A stretch of 64,000 nt of DNA from Enoplosus armatus (taxonomy: Eukaryota > Chordata > Actinopteri > Centrarchiformes > Enoplosidae): NCBI RefSeq assembly GCF_043641665.1, contig NC_092192.1, positions 23,891,978 to 23,955,977 of the forward strand. Reading direction: 5' to 3'. The number at the start of each line of letters is the position of its first letter. Positions within the stretch are counted from its first letter, which is position 1. Positions 1 through 13,573 of the stretch are shown here, piece after piece. The translations under genes and the position numbers were made by a program. The notes under the pieces are model-generated. The model was not told where the DNA came from, made no database searches, and saw nothing but the letters and a program-made list of their open reading frames with translations.

Positions 1-388
1 AAAAAATCCTGCCTGAATTTAGTTTGCGTGTGTTAAATAAAATGGGGTGTTCATCTCTGCTCATGCTAGGTCTAGTACAGGAGTGGCAAGTCTGTTACAC
101 ATCTGTTGGGTTTGGGTTGAATAATAACAAAAAGAAAGCTTAATAAGATTCCTGCAAAAGCTGTATTGCATAAACTGTATATTCTATAGAACATGTTATG
201 GTTGATCTTTTATATGACAGACAACATGGTGGGGGAGGGGGTGGGCTTACAGCCGTAATGTCCTATTTGCATGTCAAGCTGTCCTGCAGGAGTGCAAAAG
301 AAGAGAAGAAAAAATACCTAGGCTGGAGTCTTTGAAGGAGTCCGAGTTATGGCCTAAGAGTCTCCTGAGCTTCTCTCCTGGGTCACCT

Positions 389-3300
389 CTAGTTTGTGAT
401 AATGACAGATGTGCCGATGTAATGCGGGATCTCTCTGTGGCTCTCCGGGGACGAGCTGGAGCTGGGGCTCTGGCTGTTGCAGCTGTAAGAGGCTGTGCCG
501 TGGTTAGTGTGGCCATCCGTTATATGGCTAAGTGTGGTAAGAGGAGGGGCTTTAATAGAACCGTGTTTGCCCAAGACTTTGTGAAAGTTCAAAGGCATGT
601 GTGGAGCTTGGGCTGGAAGTCCCACCCCAACCCCCATACCTGTCAACATTCTCCTGTCCTCCGCAGCAGACCTGGGCTGCAGGTGGCCGTCAGCAGGTTG
701 CGCATATCCTGCAGCTGGGTGGCTGTAGGGAACCTCCATCATGCACAGCCTCCTCCTCTGCTCCAGCGCCATCTGCACCGGGAGAGGCTGGCCCGTGCTG
801 TGCAGCGAGCCACCCTGCTCACCTTTACCAAGTACCAGGCCGCTGAGCAAAGGGCAGCCCAGGGCCCAGTCACCTCGAGGTCCCTCAGCACCACTCATGT
901 TATGTTGAACGTCCTGGCTTAAAGGCTTACTGTCCTTGGTGGCATAAGGACGGGGGTGTGGGCACACCTTAGACACCTCGCTGTGGACAAGTGTGTAATG
1001 TTCATAGGGTTCTTCCTTCAGCCTGCTGGTAGAATGGGGATTTGTGCTGCTGGAACAATCATGGTAGATCTCATCAGGGTACCTACGGTCAGCAGCCAGC
1101 ACGGGGCCTGATGAGGAAAACAATATTCAGAAGCTGGAATTACACCAGAACGTCTGCTGAAAGAGGGTTAGGGTTAGTATTTTTACTTGTGTGGTGTAGG
1201 GCATTCACGACTGTTGCATTTTAGTAGTCATCAGCCACTCCCAAAAAGTAGTCGATTAATGATCAATGATCAATTCTGTCAAAAAGGTCTCAAATACAAC
1301 CAGTAAAGACTTAACTAATGTAAGCGGGACCAACCAGTGTACTGTTTGGCTGCAATATCAACACGACTTTCTTTCAGGGATAACGGGAATCTTTCCTTCT
1401 CTAAATACCTCAAATTATATGGTTAGCACTGCGGCAAGGGAGGTAAAGCAGGGTAGAGCGGAATAGGGGTTTGATCCCCATTGGCATCCACATGTCGAAG
1501 TGTCCTTGACTAAGACACTGAACCCTAAGTTGCTCCCGATGGAGGCCAGCACCTTGCATGGCAGCTCGGTCTCCGTCGGTGTGTGAATGAAACCTAATCT
1601 TTAAAGTGCTTTGGGAACTGTTAAGGCTGAAAAGCGCTATATAAGTGAAGTCCATTTTAATCCCAGGCATTTGAGCTTTGCAAGAAGTCTGGAGGGAACT
1701 ACAGTGTTAAATGCTGAATTGTAGTCAAGGAACAGCAATCACACATAGCTTCCTTTCTTGTCTAGGTGAGATAAGGTGGTGTGGAGGATGTGTGCTATGG
1801 CGTCTTCCATTGATCAGTTGGGACTGATAGTGGGTCCAGTGTGCTGGATAGCCTTTGAATACATCATCACAGAAGTTAGTACCACATTCAGGCAGGCTGG
1901 TCTTGTTTTCTTGGGAACAGGAATGACGGTGGACTTCTCGAAGCATGTGGGTCTGACGGACTGAGCCATGGACAGGCTGAATCATCATCATTTGAACACC
2001 AGTGCTAGTTGGTCAGGACATAGTTTGAGGCCCACTGTGTTTAGGGTAATTGGTAATTCATGGCTTCGGGTTTTGGAATGCTAACTGTCATATTGGATGG
2101 AGTTGCTTCTGTTTTCTCACAAATGTGTGGCTCGTTGGTCTAAGGGTATGATTCTCGCTTCGGGTGCGGGAGGTCCCGGATTCAAATCCCGGACGAGCCC
2201 AAAGTAGTTCTATTTGGCACAATCACAATATATGACCAGCATGGTGGTGCAGTGAGTATGTTGATGGGAACCCTTAAGGTTGAATCCACTACGGACTCAG
2301 TGAATCCATTGATGTTGGTGGCCTCTGATTGGCCTGACAGTTTCCTGAGGGGGATATGCATTGTTGTTGTTTGTTGTTCGTTTACATACTTTGACCTCAG
2401 CAAGTTGGCCGCGTGGTCACTCTTCCCTAAGGCCAGCATCAGGATTACCGGTCTGTGAACAGTTCAAGTCAAGATCTGACAAGAGCAGCTTCAGTACTCG
2501 CCTGTGGTGGGATGTAGACCACTGTGATAATATCGATTCCTTTGGTAGAAAGTGCGGTCTGCATTTGATTGACAATAACTCCGGATCAGACGAGCAGGAA
2601 CAGGATAGCATTTTAATATTCAGATTGTCACACCAATCTTTGTTCACCATAAAGCCTTACTTTTTCACCGGACTCCTGTTCTTTCAGATCGGTATATACA
2701 GAAAAAGGGTCACCTGGTTGAATGGCGCTGTCCGGTTTTCCAGGATTTAGCCAAGTTTTGATGAAACAAAGGACATTACGGTTCCTGAACTGATGCGGGC
2801 ACAGAGGTAGTCCAGTTTATGATCCAACACCTGTACATTGGCTGGCAGGATACTGGGCAGAGAGGGTCTGTGTGGCCGGGATCACAGCCGGTGTTTAATC
2901 CCTCCACATTTTCCTCAGATGTTGTGATGGATGCAGAGATATACGCAGATATGGTCTTGCTTTTCTATTCTATTTTTCTATTCTATTTTCTATTATCTAT
3001 CTCTGATCATAGGAGAGAGCAAAGTCTTGTAGTATGTTATCATTATCCCAATTAATCACAAAAGAATACACAAATAAAGTGTGAATAAAGAGTGTACCTG
3101 TGTATTTGTTGGATGTTGGGGGGCTGCTGATGTTCCATCCAACGGGCCCTCTGGTGTGCAGGGAGCCAATGATCTGCTGAGCCAGAGGGAGGGGAGGGGA
3201 GGGACCTGAGCTAGGAAGCTGGCTCTGAGCCTCCAGATGCCGGCGGTTGTAGGGATAGTGGAGGGTCAGATTGTAAGTGGGAATGCAGGACACCTGGCCT

Positions 3301-6300
3301 GCCTCTGGGCTCAAGCTGGGGCTCTTCTCCTTGCCGGGGGTCACCGGGTACGGGGATCTCTCCTTCCACAGCCCCCTCTGTACGGAGCAGCTCGAGCGGT
3401 CTGGCTGGAAGAGGCTACTGGCCTATCCATAAACAAACACACAACAGCATAGAGAAGGTTACTGCTGCAACTACACATGTATTTTGTGTACTTTTGTAAC
3501 AGACATCCATGGCGAAACGTTATATTAACTGGCTTTCCCACTGGATCATCATTCGAACAAACTTCCAATGTCGGAATGAAATCATGAGAGTTTTGCTGGA
3601 GTTGGGTTGCTCTTGTCAACTCTCATCAGACCATTGTTGAAGAAAAAACAAGCCTCCAAAACTTAGCTACCTGACATTAGCTATCGTGTTCAGGGAATTA
3701 TTCTGCCTCCACCTAAGCTCCGCCCACAAAAAACATCATAATATTTACTTACAGAAAAGGGGTCTGTAGTCTACTATAGTCTATTAAAGGAACAGTCTGA
3801 CATTTTGGGATATAATGCATCAGTCAGATGGAAAACCTAGCTTAGCATCAAGAGTGGAAGCGGGGAGGAAAAAAATTAAAGGATAGGTTCCCATTTTGTG
3901 GACAAAAGCCTACAGTCAAAATCATCCCAAAGTTCAGCTGAAGCTAATATGAGGCTTCAACAGTCAGACATTAGATCTTTTCAGTACCAGATTTCCCTGC
4001 ACAGTGTGTGGGGGTACAAAACTCTGAAGTCTCACCTCAGAATAGGGAGCTGCTCTGAGTTTGGTCTTCATCTTGACTGCTTTGGTTCTGAGTTGTTTGC
4101 CGTGGTCCTGAGAGGAAGTGTGACTGAGACCAGACTTAGGGGCCCGACTCTGGTCTTCAGATAACTGCAGCTCCTTGCACTCGATGTCACTGTGTGCAAA
4201 CAGACAGGCTCACGCTATGCATCTCTGTACTGGAAAATTACGGGGGTTGGGGGGGGTGCCGACTCACGTGAGGACGTAGTTCACGCTGACGATACAGTGA
4301 GGTCTGGAGGAGCGGCTGTTGTGGATGATGGTGGCGTAGCTCTGCACCCACACCCAGCCTCCATGCTTTGATAGCATGCGGTAGTACTTAGTGGTGACCT
4401 GCCCCTTCAACAGTACTACGGGGAACACAAAGATCAGGATCAAAGACAGAAAAAAAAGTAACCAGCGTTGTGCATCCACCCTTCAAAGCAGAAATTTCTC
4501 AACTGACCATAACTTTGAACCTTTTGTAAGTCCAGTATTCATTCTCTTTTAGCCCTGTTTTTGGTGTCTACCAACTCCTGGTAAGACTCCTGCAGGTAGT
4601 ATTGAGTTGTTTTTGCATCTTTTTTTCCCCTCAATCAATCTTTTCTGCCAATTATTTTGCTCATTAAATCCTGTCATATCCTCTCCACCCAGAAGTTGTC
4701 CTCAGTTCCCAAACATTGCTAAACTAAAGCAAAGTGATAAAAAAAAAGCACCATTTGGAAAGAAAATCCACTTATTCTCCACATCCACTGATCCAGGTGC
4801 ATCTGTGTCCTGGTCCATCTTGTTGATTTGTAACTTAACTTACTTGTCACTCTACTTACTTAACCTCCCCAACCCCGCCCTTGTGTCTGACGAATGATTC
4901 TGAGGACTCACATAAATGGTGAGCATAGCGTAGATGGAAAACATCACAGGTGTGGACGTGGTGGTAGAGAGTCTTCTCTATCAGGTCCTGAGGTTCATAG
5001 CCTGTCAGTTCTGCCACCCTGGCCCCAGGACACAGGAGAGAGGGCACAAGCTAACAGTCAGGGGTTGATTTGGACATCGGTGTGCTCAAATTCATCATAA
5101 TGTTCAGTTAGCAATCCTTAATCCTTATAACATGTTATCTTACGCATGTGTTATTGCAAGGGTCTATAGAGTGCTGCAGGGATGACGTATTTTTGTACAC
5201 CAACCCGGGAGTCAGTATCGCCCTGGTTCCCTAGACAAAAAGCCAACTGAATTTTTGCATGGGGTTTGGGATTATTGCAGAAAATAAGCTCTGTGGCAAA
5301 ACAAAAGTTTAGGATGCCGACACGTTTTGTTCAGCGAGATAATCTTCGCTAATGAACTCCACTTTTGTGATTTTTGAAGCGTAAATGGAATCGCCAGAAT
5401 ATGAACGAAGTACACCACGGCCGCATTACTTCAACGTCACCACCACTAAGCTTAATTTTTAAGAGAGTATAGATAGATATAGATATATAGACAGATAGAG
5501 TATAAACACAACGAGGCTGTAAAGGTGGACTAGTGAGTAGATTAGATAGACTTTCGGTGTTCGGCATGAGACGTTTAATGTCCTCGACGACCTCTGCAGT
5601 CTGATTTAGCCGCTTGTCAGTGGTCGCCTTTTTTTAAGATGTGTAAAACCTTCAAAATTCACAAGCGTTGAACTCTCTCTTATTTCAAGCATCTAACCAA
5701 AAAGCCCATTCAAAAAACCCACTGATTTTGAGACGAGGGAACCGGAAGTGTAAAAATCCATTTCCGGGTTTTAGAACTCTTTCTTGCAGCACTCTATTTG
5801 TAATGACAAATTATTATTTTTTTCTGTTGATTATTTGTGATGGTTTTCAAGATTTTATATTCCATACAGGGACCATCAAGATAATCATGATATCACAGCT
5901 TTCATCTATCCATTCGCCTACGCCACAGCCTCTCCTACCTTGTGTCCAAGAAAATGAGTTTAAAGTCCAGGCTGGCCCGGAACATGAACATGTTGCTGTG
6001 GAGTTTGATCTCGGTGATACCACTGGGGGGCAGGGAGTGACCTACTGCCACCAGACCCACAGTCTGGTAACAGGATTCGTACAGTGCCATGTCCATCATG
6101 TACTGGCGCACTTTCAGGTAGCCGCTGCAGTGGATAACCTGGGGAAACAATAGCATGATGCCGATGTCATTACGCATTCGTACGTCCGAAGGAATGGGAT
6201 TTGAACTGTTGTTGCTCAGTGGTCCTTGCACTATGCAGCTGCTACCATTATGCAACTACAGCTATATTACCAACTGTCCCTGGACTGTGGACTGCCATCT

Positions 6301-6365
6301 TATCCAACCATGATCACAATCTAATTTAGCAAACTGTCAGTATCCCCAGTTTGTCTCCCTGTGTT

Positions 6366-6409
<44 letters not shown>

Positions 6410-9400
6410 TGTGTGTGTGTGTGTGTGTGTTTGTCTCCCCCTGTCTGTCTTGGAGAGTTGCCACCGAGCGGAGACGAGGAGAACTCCAGTTCACCTGTCC
6501 ACACACCTGCGCCAATCACACACCTGCTTCAGATCATGCAATCAAGCCATCTACACCACTGCAGTAAAAAAGACCAGCTCAGCTCTCCACTTGTCGCCAG
6601 ATTGTCCGTTACCTAATTTGTAATTTGTGTGGCTCCTTGTGCTTAAGTTAACCTGCTTGTACTCTGTGATTTATGCCTGTTCTCTCTTCGTCTCCCAGAC
6701 CCCGGTTCACCTGCACCTGCCTGCCTGCTCCTCCTCGTCTCCGCTCCGTTCCTGTGGATCTCCAGCCCTGTCAGCTCTCTCCCCGGTCCTCGCCTGCTCC
6801 AACCACCACGGCATCCAGCCTGCACTACGAATCCCCCGGAACTCTCTCTCTTCTCCATTTAACAATAAATCATTGTTTCAGAACTCTGAACCTGCTCCGC
6901 CTGTATTCTTGTGTCTGCATTTTGGGGTCCAGCCAGTTAGCTTTCCTAACACAAACTGAGGTATTCGAACCCAGCGTTGCCCACAAAAGACAAAGACATG
7001 ACTACTTTTGGTTGGAAGACCAGGTTAAGGTTTTTTTCCCCTTGTGACGATGATGAAGCAGGCTTGGAGCACACATATACAGCGTTATACAGTATAGATG
7101 CTGTGGGACCACTGCAGGCCTCAGGCTGACACCACTGTGCCGCCACTGTTTTAGTGGTCGGACAGTAAGGACCCCCGATGGGGGTGCCCCTGTTCTCTGA
7201 TCACCTTTTTCTGCCCAGTCAGGAGCTGGTAAGTATAACCGATTGCAACCTTTGGTATCTGCAAGTAACAAAACCTGTTAGAGGGCCCCCACAGGTGGAA
7301 AAAGAAATAGCAGTATAGCCCTCTAACTGCATGCCTAGCTTTTGTTGAGTTCATGGGTGGTCAAGCAGCAGGAATCACTCCTTTAGAGCAGTGGCTCCCG
7401 ACCGCGGAGGAAAATCCTCTGATACATTGCAATATCCACAGAAAATAGTCTATTCAGAATTGCTAGTTTTACACAAACGTCCTGCAGGTATTAAGTTCAC
7501 TATTTAGGATAATTAAACAGTTAATTGTTCTGTGCTGATGAATTTTTTATGCAATGAATATAATGAAATATACATGAAGATATTTCAAAATAGTAGGCTA
7601 CTTTCCTGGGGGGGGTCGTCAGTGTGCATACGATGATAAAATAGGGGCCCCTTAAGAAGAAGGTTGGGAACCACTGCTTTAGAGGACATGCTACCACCAG
7701 ATTGGTGGATTTCTGAATTCTGCAGTAAAATAGGGCTGTTTTTGTGACTTCACAATATCTATATTATGACAGAAGGACATTTTGTGTGTCAGGAGACAGC
7801 TGTCACATTAGCCATTTTTGTGTTGGGACCAGGGGAGACTGATCAGTACAGAGATTGAATGGCGTTCGACGATACACATTCTAAATACAGCTGAAGCATT
7901 GAGAGCCAGATATTTTCCCTCCATCCGTCATGCATCCACTTCTCTATCTGGCTCTCAAACCAGCCGAATTTCACAACATCACTCCATCTTCTTTCTTTCT
8001 AGTGGTCTGTCTATGGCTGCTCTCTCACCTGTGTGCTTGTGATGATTATGAGGGTCTCTATTCATTGAAGCGGTTGGGGGAAACCGGAAAATCTGACAGC
8101 AGCTCTAATTTCAACGAGGGGCAACTGAACATTCCTGAATTTCCAAAAATTTGAAACCAGCTAATGGTTGGTCACTATGCAGCCAGAAACCACAGGAAGC
8201 CATCATCTAAATGCAGGACACCTCCAGTTGCTGCTGCTTCATAAGGACCATACCCTGAGATGACCAGATGACTTGTTTATGTGTCACTTAACGAAATGTA
8301 ATCACTTCCAGACCCCTAGGTTACTAAAGTCATTATTTGTGTGTCGAAGCAAATAATAAACCAGTGGCTGCACCTACCTTATATCCACCACATGTAAGTC
8401 CCGCATTCCGCTTAGCAAGAACACACTTCATCCTCAAGAAGAAGGAGCGCTCGATTTCATACTCTGTCACACAAACACACATCACGGAGGCATTACTCAC
8501 ACGTTACAGTATATTGTGCTTTTACAATGCAATACCAGCAACACTTCTTATTCCTAAGATTATCTCATATTATGCCTTTTTTTCCTAACCCTAACCTGGA
8601 TTACTCTGCAGCACCCCGTTGCCTCCACAACCCTAACGCAAAACAGAAGTCAGAAGCACTCCGCTGTTCAGCACCTCCAGCACAGCTGAATGTTGGTCTG
8701 GAATACAGCCGTAATCCTTTCCAAAAGCTACGTGACTAGACGCAGACGTGGACTGGGATAAATCCCAGGGCTCACAAGATCAGGAGCAGCATATGCCGAA
8801 CACGCAAAACATCTTTTCTTTCAACCCTCGCTGCAAGCCCTGAATTGGACCAAAAAAAAGGTGTCAGTACCCTCAATTCAGCAGCTGCATGACGCGATCA
8901 TCGCATGTGTCTTGGGTTTATTTATATTTGTGCGCATATCTTGGTAATCCCACTTCAAATGTACTTTTGTATGCATTTCATTTAAATATGACATACATTT
9001 ACAATTTGTACACAAATATAATATTGCGTATACGCTAGCTGTGTGTCTACACAAACCACTGGCCCAGTCAGAGGCAGAGTGGGGCAGGTCTTCACGGAAT
9101 GCACGGGGGAAAGAAAAACAAGCGTTTGTGAGTGTTTAGGGTGCATACCTTGACTCACCAGGAGGCGGTGGCGGTATAAGAAGTCAGGGTACTCATGTGG
9201 ACAAAAAGTACCGGCACTTCGTTCAACTGTCATCAACTGTAACGTTTGGCTACATTGTTCCATAGAAGTGAGCAGCGGCAGGCCGACCAACAGGACCCGC
9301 TTTTTGGTCTGTAAGGTGCTACACATAACCTCACAGACAAAAAGGCTTCATTCAGACTTAACAATATCTGTCCAGTGAAGCTGTTTTCATTAGCAATGAC

Positions 9401-12400
9401 ACATATGGTTATGTGTAATAAAGACTACGTCAATTCTGTTGCAAATAAATGCTGAGAAAAAACACATCATATCACGCGGTTGTACTGATTGAAGTAGCAC
9501 CGTGGAAATGTACACCACACTGAATTTATCACGACATACATTACACGCATACACATATCTACATTAGTTTCCATTAATCGGGGGAACATGGGAAATTAGC
9601 AAACAAAGGCCTTTCAAATAAAGGTTCTCCATGCCATTGAGAAAAGAAAAACAAGGCCCCCGGCCAATTTGTGAGATCTTACAGTATGCATGATATACCA
9701 TGGCACGCACGCACGCGAGCCTGGAGATTGAGAGTGTTCAAGCACCTGGGGAGAAGTGATGGTGTGGGGGCTGGCAAAGGCCCAGCACTGCCGTCATCTC
9801 GTCGTGGTCTGATGGGTGGATGTACTCGAATATGCTGTTTCCGGTCAGTTCCACCTGCAGAAACACACACAATTCCAGAGTTATGTCGTGATCAGTTACA
9901 CTACAACTAACTAATCAAAAGGCAAAGACAAAAAACCTCACATCCCACATCCACAAAATGTGCAATTTGGAATGTGTGTAGGCCCATCCATTGGTAATTA
10001 GTAAGGAGGCCCTTTACTAATTACCAATGGTTTATCTGAAATGTTATGTCAAACATGAACAACAGTCTGCTTTTGTGAATAAAATAAATAAAAGTTTACT
10101 TGTGTTTTCGCCTCCAAATCATTGCTTTAGATAGAATAAACAGTTATGGGTGCGCGAGGGTCTTACCTGGGACAGGCCGAGGTGGACCGATGCCGTCTCA
10201 GAGATGTACATGATTTTGCCATCGGAGGCCACGACGAACACGAAGCCATCCAGAGTCTGAGGGAGAGGTGAACAGTAGTAGTCGCCATTAAACAGTTAGC
10301 AATGTTAGCGATGTTCATTTTTTAGTGTTACGTGCCAAAACATTTGCTCATGTGATAGGGTGAAAGTGGATGGCGCTATTAGTCTGAGAGTTTCGTGGCC
10401 CTGCCTCCTACAGTTTTGTTCTTATGTAGCCATTCTGCATTAGCAATGTAGCAATTTAGTGCGTGTAGACATGTCTTATTATTTACCCTTGACTACCTCT
10501 CATCAGGCCCCTTCATTTTTTTTAGGTTTCATTAAGAAAAACATCTGGAAGTATATGTGTCACTATTTTAAATTGTAAGCAAAAGAAAATAGGTAGAAAT
10601 TGGATATAAATGAATAGTACAAAAATGCTGGTTTAAAAAAAGAAAGATCTTGAAAATACAATTACCAAGCACGAACACTCTGAAATTCAAGCATTTATTG
10701 AAAGTTTGATTCATTCGCTGGACTTCGCTTCCTATTATTGCTCTGAGCGTTGCTTGCAGCAAGAGGGCCTTGTTTAATCTTAACTGAACTGAAATTCCTT
10801 TTACTAATACAATAATTAGCTACTTATTTGGGGGGAAAAGAAAATTCTGTGGAAAATTGGTAAAAAAAACATTTTGCAGATACAGTGCATCCGGAAAGTA
10901 TTCACAGCGCTTCACTTTTTCCACATTTTGTTATGTTGCAGCCTTATACCAAAATGGATTAAATTCATTTTTTTCCTCAAAATTCTACACACAACACCCC
11001 ATAATGACAACGTGAAAAAAGTTTTTTTGAGATTTTTGCAAATTTATTAAAAATAAAAAACCTGAGAAATCACATGTACATAAGTATTCACAGCCTTTGC
11101 TCAATACTTTGTTGATGCACCTTTGGCAGCAATTACAGCCTCAAGTCTTTTTGAATATGATGCCACAAGCTTGGCACACCTATCTTTGGGCAGTTTCACC
11201 CATTCCTCTTTGCAGCACCTCTCAAGCTCCATCAGGTTGGATGGGAAGCGTCGGTGCACAGCCATTTTCAGATCTCTCCAGAGATGTTCAATCGGATTCA
11301 AGTCTGGGCTCTGGCTGGGCCACTCAAGGACATTCACAGAGTTGTCCTGAAGCCACTCCTTTGATATCTTGGCTGTGTGCTTAGGGTCGTTGTCCTGCTG
11401 AAAGATAAACCGTCGCCCCAGTCTGAGGTCAAGAGCGCTCTGGAGCAGGTTTTCATCCAGGATGTCTCTGTACTTTGCTGCATTCATCTTTCCCTCTATC
11501 CTGACTAGTCTCCCAGTTCCTGCCGCTGAAAAACATCCCCACAGCATGATGCTGCCACCACCATGCTTCACTGTAGGGATGGTATTGGCCTGGTGATGAG
11601 CGGTGCCTGGTTTCCTCCAAACGTGACGCCTGGCATTCACACCAAAGAGTTCAATCTTTGTCTCATCAGACCAGAGAATTTTGTTTCTCATGGTCTGAGA
11701 GTCCTTCAGGTGCCTTTTGGCAAACTCCAGGCGGGCTGCTATGTGCCTTTTACTAAGGAGTGGCTTCCGTCTGGCCACTCTACCATACAGGCCTGATTGG
11801 TGGATTGCTGCAGAGATGGTTGTCCTTCTGGAAGGTTCTCCTCTCTTCACAGAGGAACTCTGGAGCTCTGACAGAGTGACCATCGGGTTCTTGGTCACCT
11901 CCCTGACTAAGGCCCTTCTCCCCCGATTACTCAGTTTAGATGGCCGGCCAGCTCTAGGAAGAGTCCTGGTGGTTCCGAACTTCTTCCACTTACGGATGAT
12001 GGAGGCCACTGTGCTCATTGGGACCTTCAAAGCAGCAGAAATTTTTCTGTAACCTTCCCCAGATTTGTGCCTCGAGACAATCCTGTCTCGGAGGTCTACA
12101 GACAATTCCTTTGACTTCATGCTTGGTTTGTGCTCTGACATGCACTGTCAACTGTGGGACCTTATATAGACAGGTGTGTGCCTTTCCAAATCATGTCCAA
12201 TCAACTGAATTTACCACAGGTGGACTCCAATTAAGCTGCAGAAACATCTCAAGGATGATCAGTGGAAACAGGATGCACCTGAGCTCAATTTTGAGCTTCA
12301 TGGCAAAGGCTGTGAATACTTATGTACATGTGATTTCTTAGTTTTTTATTTTTAATAAATTTGCAAAAATTTCAAAAAAACTTTTTTCACATTGTCATTA

Positions 12401-13226
12401 TGGGGTGTTGTGTGTAGAATTTTGAGGAAAAAAATTAATTTAATCCATTTTGGAATAAGGGTGTAACATAACAAAATGTGGAAAAAGTGAAGCGCCGTGA
12501 ATACTTTCCGGATGCACTGTATGTTCATTATGAATATCATAAGAGATATGGTGAAATCATGCTAATGTTGGGTAAAAACCAAACCCCAGCCTTGACCCCA
12601 GCAAAGAAGTTCTAAAGTCGATCTAAATGTCTTCAGACATTGGAACATAGAAGAACTGTCATCTAATCTAAACCAGCGGCCTGTGGAGTGGCACGTGAGC
12701 TTAAGCTCAAGAATCGCGTGCTGTTATTTGAGGGTACAAGTGACAAATTTGTAACTTTCTGTGGGATCAGAAAGAATGCATTATCATACAGTATCAGTGG
12801 GTGTTTTTGTCCTTGAGCAAGACACTGAACCCTAAGTTGCTGGGTACTGTTAATGTTGAAAATAAGTGAGGCCCATATATATATTACAAAGAGCAGATGA
12901 TGTCTCTTTCAAAGCAGAATTCACGTTTCTAGACATGTTTGAAGATCCTATCGTCATCACGTGTTCCAGGCCTTAAGATAGGCTACAGTCAAAGCCAGTG
13001 CTTCCTCATAAAACGCATGAAGTAAAAACATTGGATAGTAAAAAAAAATCTAAATGAAATAAAACCAAGCCACATTCGAATGTAGCATAGCATAGCAAAG
13101 CAAAATGCTGGAACATCATTTGTCGTTTCCAGTACTGACTTGTAAAAGGTGGGAACCCAGTTCTTTAGCCATGCTGTCCAGAGGACTGAACCTTGGTGAC
13201 TGCCCCCATCCATCACCCAGACCTAC

Positions 13227-13259
<33 letters not shown>

Positions 13260-13521
13260 CAAACACGGTAAGACGGTCAAAGAGACAAAGATTCTGACAC
13301 TGACGGGGGGGGTAGAAGGAAACATCTTAGAATTCCCAAAGCCATGTAACTCCACTGTCTGACGCTACAAGGAGGAAAGAAAATCAGTCGACGAGCAACC
13401 ACATGTTATGACCCAATAGTTTTTATTTTGATGCTATTTACATGACACAATATGCAAATTAAGAAAGCTACGGGGGGGGGGGGGGGGGTCACAAAGCCCT
13501 CTTGATTTTTAGGGTTTAAGA

Positions 13522-13573
<52 letters not shown>

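Noticed and set aside
332..922. 196-codon plus-strand ORF
   Set aside because: Antisense shadow of the large final sim1 exon; the minus-strand frame carries the SIM1 C-terminus and a matching splice acceptor.
1108..1123. N-terminal MFSSS extension of the final sim1 exon frame
   Set aside because: These bases are the polypyrimidine tract and CAG acceptor; the exon begins at 1107 in the phase left by exon 10.
5668..6153. 161-codon plus-strand ORF
   Set aside because: Mostly intron plus the antisense of sim1 exon 6; no recognisable domain.
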